Source: Silene noctiflora (taxonomy: Eukaryota > Streptophyta > Magnoliopsida > Caryophyllales > Caryophyllaceae). Taken from it: 27,655 bases of DNA. The position numbers were made by a program, and so were the translations under genes. Under the pieces are notes generated by a model. The model searched no databases and was not told where the DNA came from. It saw nothing but the letters and a program-made list of their open reading frames with translations. Shown piece by piece: positions 19,468 through 27,655 of this stretch (its first letter is position 1; every line of letters begins with the position of its first letter). Location: positions 15,810-43,464 of the forward strand of contig VHZZ01013089.1 in NCBI GenBank assembly GCA_009801015.1. The letters are read 5' to 3'.

Positions 19468-22400
19468 CTAGCTATCACGGATCAAGTTTACCGGCTCACT
19501 CAGGACATATTTAGGCAGCTCATACTTTGCACCTGCATCAACACAAATGCCGTTTCAGTTGACATTTCCTGCTGTTAACAAACTAAAATAATACTCTGTA
19601 ATCATAATAATGAGATTTATGAATAATTTCCAAAATGGTACAAGCACCTTTCTCATCATAGCAAACAGTGAGATCAGCATTTTGCACAATCACGCCAGCA
19701 CTATCGATAACTGCCTGAGCAAGGGATAGATCAGCTTCCGAAGCAGCACGAAGGGCATCCCAAATTTCTGAAAAGAGGAGAATGCTATCAATATATGTTC
19801 CTGTTTAGAGTTCTAGCAATAGAGATCAAGAGGGGCGAGAGCATACTAATACTAGTCAACTACGTTGCTTCAGCTCTTCACTTTTGGGCTATCTGGGTAA
19901 GAACCACGTAACCTTAGGCCTTAACACTCTTAAACTTCTCCAATAAGAGGCAGCATGACAAAAGTAAACCTCCAGACTGTATGAAACATTGGTATCATCT
20001 CCCTATTCTAACTGTAGAACTTCGTTCAAAGAAGTGTCTCTGCAACCTTTTCCTTAATTTTTATCCCATTCTAGGGCAGAAACATGTGTCTTTGAAGTTG
20101 AGTCATGCTGAGACGGACACTTAGATATGTACCAGTGTCGGACTGTCAGACACGTGTCACAGTAATAGTAGATAATATAAGGATCCTTTCCACGTAATAC
20201 TAATGCGCCAATGTGAGAATTTAATGAAATACAAAAACAGATCTAGTGTTAAGTAACAACAGCTTTCTTATACAATCAAGTAACATCCATGCATGTGTCT
20301 AATGTTTAAAGCATCTGGCAGCATAGCATTTCTCCTAGGACTGTGGATCCTTAAGTTTATATGCAAATACAGAATATTTCTAATTTTCTACACACATATA
20401 AGATGAAATATGCCCTTTCCTTTTTCAGTGTTAACACCACACCTTAGGATTACAAAATAAGGTCTAAGAGTGAAGTTAAGACCTCACAGATGTGAAGGCA
20501 TTTTACCAATCAATTCGATAGTGATCCTAAGAACAGTCGAAGGCTAGTAAGGTCACACTGAAAACGAGTAGCCTCTCTTCATCCAGAACATCAATCAAGA
20601 GAGTTTTCAACCGTTAAATCTCCATCCAATAGTTCATTTGGTGACAATGAGAATCCAAATTTTCAATTGCTTTACAAATTGACTATAAGACATGTTCAAC
20701 AGCAAAATCAACTATGGCTATTCCACTTCTAATTTCTTAGAATTTGTAGTGGAAACAAACAAATAAAACAGAACATTTTCCTAGAGCTTCCATTTATAAA
20801 ATCTTTCAAACTTAACTCCCCTTCTGAGAATCATAAAGCACTACTCAAATTCGAAAGAGGAATAGGAAGGTTGAAATAGGAGAGTGTAAGCCAGCTTAAA
20901 ACCTTGTCGCATCACACACTAAGTATTCTTCCAGCTAATAACACCAAACAAGAAGGGAACGTTTAACAACTTTAGAGGCAAGAAGAGTTTTCAGAAGCAG
21001 TAGAGTACCACTCGTAGAAGCACATACTGCGTATCTCTCAAAATAAAATAAAGGGATGATAGATGGAACAATTAAATTATAGAATCAGTTCTCACCAAAC
21101 AAGGCATATAAAAAAAAACATATGCTCCAGAAAAAGTAAAGGTGTTCAGAACTCATCAAATTCCTTAATCATCAGATTCAATATGTATCAACCCATGTTC
21201 ACTGACATGCGCGTATGTAGGTAATCCCATCATGTATTTTTGCAGAAGATTGATGACACACATATTACATGTATAATGAGTTAAAGACTAAAGAGAGTAT
21301 ACTGCAAGTATGCATGTATCTCTAGGTTATTTTAGAATTATAGGCTCTTGAGTAAGTTTTGCTTTTATAAGTAATGACTCCCTATATAACGGGAACTCAA
21401 GGTCTGTTTTAATTGAGAGATGTGCCCACAACCAATTGCTTATATAGTGTGAGCCTTAAATGCCTCAAGTGAGAGACGTAGCCAGGTTCTTCTTGGACAT
21501 GAATTTATGAGACTTGTGTTTTTGATCAAGTTGTGTTGTATAGAAGGCTTATGCTCAACCATTCTACAGTTACTCTCTCGCATTATCTCATCTATTTAAT
21601 GTGTGTTAACTTCTCAACAAAAAGAAAGGCGGCTTGGAAATTTACTCCTAGACTCGTGCCCAGTTGCATCTAATAAACTGACAGACTATGTTTAACCGTA
21701 TTGACAGAACGTGGCTGATGACCACCTAAGCAACTGCACTACTGAACTGTAATTTTTGTGACAACCAGCCTCTTCAATCAAGAAACACTTTCTATTATAT
21801 GCAAAACGAAGCCTGAGCTGAGATGCAATAAAAAGTACATTTACAGTAGATCCTTAGATTTTCCATAGTTTCAGTCTATCAAAGATAGACCATTTCCCCC
21901 AACTATTAGCTAAAATCCACATTGTTAAGTTAACTACAATTTTATTCAAAATTAGCAACACTCGCTATCCTTTCTACCTGAAAATGACAAAATTAACTTG
22001 ACAACAAAGAACATGCCAAAGCTCCAGAACTCCTAGACTTGGTGCCTCCTTTTCGCAGCATTCTACACTCTTACTACTGCACACATGAAACCCTTATTCA
22101 TATTGTACCCAAATGCTTCCTCCCTTGATTCCACTACCTCATTCTTCGTTCCCGTATTATTTTCGTTCCTCCAGTCCTCGGTTCCTCGCAATCTCACACA
22201 CATTTTCTTTTTGTAAGCTTTTTGCCTGTCAATCTGCCATCTGTACACGAGCAATACCTGACTCTGTTCATAACTTCATATTCAAGTGTTTGATTCCCTC
22301 CAAGTCTCCCACAGCTATATGGTTTTTCTTCCAACACAACAACTCTCTCTCGAAAATAAAGAAAGCTCATAATTCGTTCAAGCTGTTCTGAAATATACTC

Positions 22401-25091
22401 TGTCTTTAAATACTCCATAGGACCAATATACCCTCAAACTACACTAAATATTTAGCTCCCATATCTTCTGCCCATATCTATTAATTAAAATATATCAACA
22501 ACTTTGACACTATACTTTGGTTACATATCGTGTGTATAGCACTCACGCACGATTCCCCTTATAATATTACCCTTTCACCCACGCTGACATCAAATCCTGG
22601 CTCCGCCATTGGTCCCAAGTCCAACATTCACACTCAAGTAGCATGTGGGATTCACATAAAATGTCAAAAATCCTCTAAATGTAAGATGCACAAAACGAAA
22701 ATATTGAGGCTAAATTTTTCGTATCATTGAGAACACTGCCTAGTTTTCATCAGGATATAAACTTAGTCAGAAAAAAGATTTGGATGCTAAAACTCTCGTA
22801 AATGTGTGCTTAAATGGCTTACGAGTTACAACTCCTTACAAGAGACATGCTGAAAACAAAGTTCCAACACTTTCAAGACAACTTTAAGGCCGTACATTCC
22901 GCCCTTAAAGTTAAGAACAGATCTCATGACCTTAACCTAGGATTGAAAGACTCTCTCGAGACTCAAGAGACACCAGGTGAATTTTTGGTCTTGAAGGCAA
23001 AATTAAAGATGATAGAAGAAGATTGAGATATGAGAAGTCAAATGTTGCACTTTAGTAGCTTATGAGTGAAACCCTTAGGGGCCAACGAAACATCTAAAGG
23101 TTTAATTTTAGAGCATTGAATGTCAAATAAAATGGTCACCTTTCGTTCCACCATAGTGAGGTGCAGTGTCCCAGAATTCCTCGCGCATCTTGTTCAATTG
23201 TGCCCTGGTAATTGCTTCAGAGTGCTTCCATGGCTTGGGCTTACATATTTTCTTACTGTTACCTAGAAGGTATACAAGAGCAATGGTATCAAATAATAGC
23301 AACAATAGTCACCTATACTCCAGAGAAAAGGGATTTAACTAATCACAATGGAACAATATATGCACACTGCAGACAGGAACGACAAATACGTTTTGCACAA
23401 CAGCTCCTTGAATTCATTATCAAGTCTGAAGCAGACAAAAGATAGGTGACACCAATAATGCATATTATAGAGTCAAACTCTCCATTAATCTGCTAGCCTT
23501 GGTGAACAGTACTCACCGGTCACCACTACATGCTAAATAAACATATACATTAGCTCCAAATGGAATAGCGTCCTCGTTGAGGAACTTTTACATATCAAGA
23601 GAGACAGTATGAGAATTAAGAAAGTTGCATGCATATTCCAAATTTCTGAAAATTACTAGATTCTATGTCTACAGATTGCCATGGAATTTTTGAGATCTAG
23701 ACTAATCAACATACTCCATAAAGCACGACAAATGCTCTGACCACAATCAGACTGTAAATCCAGACCAAAAATACATTACTAGAGCGTGAGACGTGAGACT
23801 ACCCATCTGAAATGCCTTGCAAAGACGAGAGTACGAGGCGACAAATAAGTAATAAAACCATCCTTTTTAATCATAGGGTGTGTTTGGACTTTGGGTCACT
23901 CAAATGAACAATACATACACCATATGACGAAATTCTGATCCATCTTTCTTATATAAAGAGAAGATACAAATCTTCACTCATGAAGCCAGCAATAGTAATT
24001 GCTAAGCTACAAATTAGATTTACATTTGTAAGACAAAAATCTAAACAAATAAAAGCAATTCAAGTGAAACTACTCAAGATCCCTAAATATTCTCACAACA
24101 AAAACCCAGAGTTACCGACTAGTGATGCCAACCCGTAACACGTTAGCTATTATGCCAGCCAAGAGACCTAAAACTGATGAACTCCACGCAACATCAAATC
24201 AAACAAACAACTACACAACTCACCAAGCAGTAGTAATTTATTTGCGGCTTACTTATCAATCAAAATTTTAACCAAAGACTTCCAAGATTACCTATTATGC
24301 AAAATGAAAGCCAACAATAGTAATAACAACGAAAATCATTGCAACAATTATATATATTCCAATTTCCTAGCATTAGAATGATCACCTATCTAAAACACGC
24401 AAGAAAATTGCAATAGTTATCAGTAATCCTCCCCAACTGCAATGATCAACCAAATTCACTTTATAAAAATCAACAACTCAAACAAAAACACTAGAAATCA
24501 AAACAATAGCGGAAACATTCAAGCTTCCAAATACGCGTCATAATTGCAATTCGCAAATATTTCATCACTACTCAAAGATACAGCAATACATCAACTAATC
24601 TAATTTCGGACTTAATAATAATCAACTTTAACCTTCATCATTCTGAAATCAACAATCAATACTCCTACAAGTACAGAAGCAGTAAATGATCCTAACTTGC
24701 AAAACAATCGCCGAAACATTCACTTCGAAATACACATCATAATCGCAATCATCCTTTCAAATAAAGAATCAATACTCCTACAAGTACAATAGCTTTTAAT
24801 CATCATTAATCGAAAAACAATCGCGAAAACTTGAAGCTTCCAAAAACGCATCATAATAGTGATCATTCTCGTCATATTTCGTCAATAACTCAAATTTACA
24901 GCAATAAATCAACTAATCTAATTTCACACTTATCATCATTACAAATGAAAACCTTAAAATTGAATCAACAATGAAATGCGGGAACAAATACAGTAATTGA
25001 TCTGAATAATAATTGGAAAAATAAATAAAAATCAAGCAAGAATTGAAGGTTTACCAGCATCATCTTCATCACGCGAAGAAGCGCAGCCCAT
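19468..25091 (-). CDS. UBTD1/2-like small protein with putative N-myristoylation site
   Basis: The exons on the minus strand are 25091-25055, 23262-23140, 19767-19648 and 19532-19468. All junctions are GT-AG and phases agree, giving 114 aa. The start context GCCGCCATGGGC is strong. MGCASS fits N-myristoylation (Gly2, Ser6) with a possible palmitoylated Cys3, suggesting membrane attachment. The body (PKPWKHSEAITRAQL, REEFWDTAPHYGGTKEIWDA, AAxEADLSLAQAVIDSAG, LTVCYDEKGAKYELPKYVLS) matches the N-terminal domain of animal UBTD1/UBTD2 (DC-UbP). In animals this domain precedes a ubiquitin-like domain and is linked to ubiquitin-conjugating enzymes. Here the protein stops after EPVNLIRDS with no ubiquitin-like domain, as I recall for Arabidopsis relatives, so this is likely the normal plant form. 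Biochemical role in plants: unknown to me. Introns are 1792, 3372 and 115 bp, large for a 345-bp coding sequence. Confidence 0.9.
22063..22620 (-). other. Unidentified insert-like segment in intron 2
   Basis: On the minus strand it begins CAATGGCGGAGCCAGGATTT (near 22610), like the end of the hAT-like MITE family, and is followed by AT-rich DNA and then a less AT-rich part with two open frames (22194-22418 and 22063-22254). The possible peptides match nothing I know. It may be a larger non-autonomous element or a captured sequence; the left end and target duplication were not found. Confidence 0.3.
22755..23026 (+). pseudogene. Possible decayed retrotransposon gag fragment
   Basis: Two overlapping frames, antisense to the host gene, give fragments such as DLDAKTLVNVCLNGL, then after a frame change SALKVKNRSHDLNLGL. 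The order LVxxCxxGL followed by a HDLELGL-like motif recalls gag proteins of plant Ty3/gypsy retrotransposons. The match is from memory of the family pattern and short. The frame is broken and no LTRs were found around it. Confidence 0.3.
24503..24930. repeat. Degenerate tandem repeat in intron 1 of the UBTD-like gene
   Basis: Three diverged units start near 24503, 24703 and 24816 with ACAATAGCGGAAACATTC, ACAATCGCCGAAACATTC and ACAATCGCGAAAACTTGA. All then have a TTCCAAA/TTCGAAA-type step and a GCATCATAAT-like run. Units 1 and 3 also share ACAGCAATA.ATCAACTAATC, and AATCAATACTCCTACAAGTA occurs near 24655 and 24767. The block lies within the first 600 bases of the 5'-most coding intron. Confidence 0.65.
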
Positions 25092-25334
25092 GGCGGAAAG
25101 CTGACGGAAGAAAAGGCGAAATAAATTCCGACTCTTTCTCTCTCTAAAACACACTGTTTTTTTGTCAGATTCTCTCTCCTCAAATTAAGAAAGGAGAGAA
25201 TAAAAATGGAGAAGTTTAATCATGGGAGGATAGTGGGTGTGAATCACACCTATAATAATTGTGGATTAAGCCCTAAGTTTTTTCTATTTAAAAGCGTGAG
25301 CCGAAGATGGATAGTGTTCAAGCTAAGTGGAGGG
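25092..25334 (-). promoter_or_regulatory. Leader and promoter region of the UBTD-like gene
   Basis: On the minus strand, the 110 bases before the ATG are rich in GAGA/CTCT runs (TTCTCTCC, GAGGAGAGAGAA, TTTAGAGAGAGAAAGAG), typical of pyrimidine-rich plant leaders and core promoters. A TTTAAATAG motif near 25287-25295 could serve as a TATA-like element. The outer Tourist-like element starts right behind this region, at 25338. Assignment is by position and composition. Confidence 0.4.
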
Positions 25335-25337
25335 TAA

Positions 25338-26101
25338 GAGCAACATTGAAGAGGATTGACCATCAGGGTGCTAAGACCATCCCCAAGCAAGGTCAATTGC
25401 TTGGTCATGACCTTGCTTGGGTCATGCTAATTGTAATTAAGGAGAGTATTAGAATTGACCCAAGGGAAGGAGAGTCACAAATTGACTCAAGTGGAAGCAA
25501 ATTGACCTCTTAATTGACCCAATATGTGTCACAATGTGGTTGGTTTACATCATTAAAAAAATAAAAGGTGGATATATTGTGGTAGTGTATATATTTAATA
25601 TATTATAAATGATTGGATTATTGACCTAGGTCGTGACTTTCTGCTTGGGAGGGTTTAAGTGGGTCAAGGTCAATAAGGGGAGATTATGGCCTAATATGCA
25701 ATTGACCCGATTAACTTGACTTGTTGCTTGGGGATGGTCTAAGAGGATGTCCTCTTCAATTTATAGAATCAATATTGAACATTCTCTTTGAATGAGGAGG
25801 AGGAAGACTTTTTCTATTTTTAGATGAAGTACAACATATGTGTCCAATTTCCTCACTCTCCGGTAAGAAAATTGCATGTGGACATTATTTTATTTGATTT
25901 TTAATAGAAAAAATAATTAAAATATAAAAGAGGAAGTAAAGAGGATCCTCTTTGATGTAGGGAAAAAAAATAGAAGAAGAGTAGGAGGAAGGTAGAGATA
26001 GTGGAAAATGATTTGGATGAAAGAGAATGTGATGTGTAAAAAAGATAGAAGGAGAAAGAAGGAATAAGAGTATGATAACATACTCTTCAATGTGCATGCT
26101 C
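25338..26101. mobile_element. Tourist-like element (outer), TAA target duplication
   Basis: It is flanked by TAA on both sides (25335-25337 and 26102-26104). The ends are GAGCAACATTGAAGAGGAT on the left and, read inverted, GAGCATGCACATTGAAGAGT on the right. A TAA target points to the PIF/Harbinger superfamily. Without the nested element it is about 396 bp. The purine-rich right half yields open frames on the minus strand that are not genes. Confidence 0.65.
25375..25739. mobile_element. Tourist-like element (inner, nested), TAA target duplication
   Basis: It is flanked by TAA (25372-25374 and 25740-25742), with terminal inverted repeats GACCATCCCCAAGCAA on both ends. Subterminal repeats of AATTGACC/GGTCAATT fill the interior. 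It is 365 bp and non-coding. It sits inside the outer element, so it inserted later. The strong ends suggest a young family. Confidence 0.75.
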
Positions 26102-26104
26102 TAA

Positions 26105-26210
26105 ATGGGGGAGAAATGGAGCATCCCATGGATAGTGTCACTTGCATATTGTGAGAGGGGTATTATTCGTCTTCAGTTTGTGACGGATAGTTCTCGTCTT
26201 CCATGATAAT
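26105..26210 (+). repeat. Dispersed repeat, second copy
   Basis: This is the partner of 9707-9815, in the same orientation, with GAGAAATGGAGCATCCC, CACTTGCATATTGTGAGAG, ATTCGTCTTCAG and TTGTGACGGATAG. It starts directly at the right target duplication of the outer Tourist-like element. Confidence 0.5.
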
Positions 26211-27567
26211 TTGTATTTCTATTTTCTTTTGCAATTAGTATCTTTTCAGATGAGTCATTTTGATCTGAAATAATAAGACGAAATTTTGAAATTACAGCTA
26301 AATGTGACCGATATTGAAAAATAAGTTTTCATAAACGGTAATACTGACGGTACAATTGTGGTTACATTTACCATAAAATGATAAAAAAATCTCTCAAAAA
26401 CTCTAGCCTCCATTATTCATAAGCGGGACTTCTATCGATGATCAATCGATGGTAGCCACAAGTTTGTTTTATCTTTCAATTTGAATTGTTAGTATGCAAA
26501 TCTATCTATTAGTTAATAAAAGTCTTCTTTTTTGTGAGAATCGTTTTTTTTGTCCCTTATTTAAGGGTTTTCCATTTATTTGTGGCTTGGTTTATAAGTA
26601 ATATAGACAAGAGTAGTTCGTTGATGGTTCGTCGCATGTTCTTTCAAAGGAACAAATTATTTGTCAACGGTCTTTGGCACCAATAAGAAGTAAATTTTAT
26701 CTCATGATGAATCAAACGAAGGATCCCCTCATCAAAAGCTACATGAAGATAACAATACGAGAACGAACCGAATTGTTAAATCCTATTTTGAAATCCCTAA
26801 TTTATAAGAGAATTATTTTTCTTTGATTTCTATTAGATTGGTTTTCGATTACGCGTATGCTTTGTAAATGCCGTGAGGCGTTCTATTAATGAAATAAGAA
26901 TTTGCGTTTCTTTTGGGATTTATTAATTAAATCATTTAATTGAAATAAATGTAATTTCAATAATTAATTTAGGAATTTTCTAGCAGTTATTCTATTTTTT
27001 TTCTGAATTCTGATATATACCTTGATTTGTAAAAATAATTTAATATTCCTTAAGAAATTGTTTTTGCTAAAAAAATAACTAAATAAATTAGTTTTTAGAG
27101 TTGGTCTTATATAAAACCATCCATTAATTAAAGACAAATATACCCCTCACAAAACATGGGTAATAATACAAGAAGTTATGGGAGGGTATTTTTAAATAAA
27201 ATGTAAGACGGTTTTTTTGCACTAATTTATCGTAAAATTGCCTTATATAAAAATTATTATAATTCCAAAGATGTCATAATTCAGGTTCAGCATATGTTGC
27301 CTATTCATTAGTAAAGGAAATTATAATGAACTTTTCACGTATTTCAAATGAGGAATTAGCTAAAATAATTCAAAAAATATTAGTTAAAAGAGCAAAATGC
27401 GAGCGCATATAGGTGGCGTTAAAGATTATTCACTAAATTAATAGGGTTTACCTTACAAACTGCCTTGTATGACTTTTAAAATTCGATGACATATATTAAA
27501 ATTTGAAACAGCACAAGGTTATCTCGTTAAAAGCCATCAACTTGAGAGAAACAAAAATAAAATATTT
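26211..27567. other. Gene-free stretch
   Basis: AT-rich, with no supported gene. Near 26864 the sequence TTGTAAATGCCGTGAGGCG, followed by TTCTATTAATGAAATAAG, recalls the 3' tails of plant non-LTR retrotransposons, but no coding part is present. A possible small foldback remnant lies at about 27099-27222 (GTTGGTCTTATATAAAA on the left, ACCGTCTTACATTTTA read inverted on the right). Confidence 0.35.
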
Positions 27568-27655
27568 AGGGGGCGTTTGGTTGGGGGTCTATAAGAAAGG
27601 GAAAGGGAAACAAAGTTACTGATTTCCTTTGTTGGTGTTTGTTTGACACAAACAA
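27568..27655. mobile_element. Possible transposon end, cut by window edge
   Basis: The sequence GGGGGCGTTTGGTTGGGGG at about 27569-27587 is the type of terminus common in plant non-autonomous DNA transposons. The other end lies outside the window, so neither inverted repeat nor target duplication can be checked. Confidence 0.35.

Noticed and set aside
25885-26147. Hydrophobic open frames on the minus strand
   Set aside because: They lie mostly within the purine-rich right half of the outer Tourist-like element and reflect its composition.

Overview
This is a piece of a plant nuclear genome, almost certainly from a eudicot. It has AT-rich intergenic DNA, GT-AG introns, plant-type protein families and a dense load of small DNA transposons. 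The repeat with TCTCATTTGTGACG-type ends, and its relative built on AAGACGGGTCAAATAC, resemble elements I associate with Caryophyllales; that placement is a weak inference.

Three protein-coding genes can be reconstructed. (1) HSFA4, a class A4 heat shock transcription factor, lies on + at 4879-6331 with two exons and 405 aa. Its single intron sits at the usual HSF position inside the DNA-binding domain. Its leader holds a 120-bp tandem duplication that repeats very short upstream ORFs. (2) A secreted plant protein of unknown function (I believe the DUF7705 family) lies on + at 13609-18715 with four exons and 519 aa. (3) A small UBTD1/2-like protein lies on - at 25091-19468 with four exons and 114 aa. 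It has a putative N-myristoylation site and no ubiquitin-like domain. Genes 2 and 3 point tail to tail, with 752 bp between their stop codons. I see no pathway linking the three genes.

The rest is a layered collection of mobile elements, several with clear target-site duplications (TSDs). From left to right: a palindromic MITE (130-305); a hAT-like element (1347-1821) inserted into a MITE; further MITEs (2733-2914, 3500-3666); a Stowaway (9088-9244); a solo LTR (9366-9535); a tandemly duplicated repeat (10599-11755) hit by a TRIM retrotransposon (10689-10948) and a Mutator-like MITE (11251-11562); a non-autonomous Helitron (11962-12389); another MITE (12743-12924); a hAT-like MITE in intron 1 of gene 2 (14903-15059); and a Tourist-like element inside a Tourist-like element (25338-26101) upstream of gene 3.

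I found no tRNA or rRNA genes, no CRISPR array and no intact transposase or reverse transcriptase. The most unusual features are the duplicated uORF leader of HSFA4, the triplicated block in intron 1 of gene 2, and the nested insertions whose order can be read from the sequence. There is one ambiguous base (N) at about 73 and one at about 12217.
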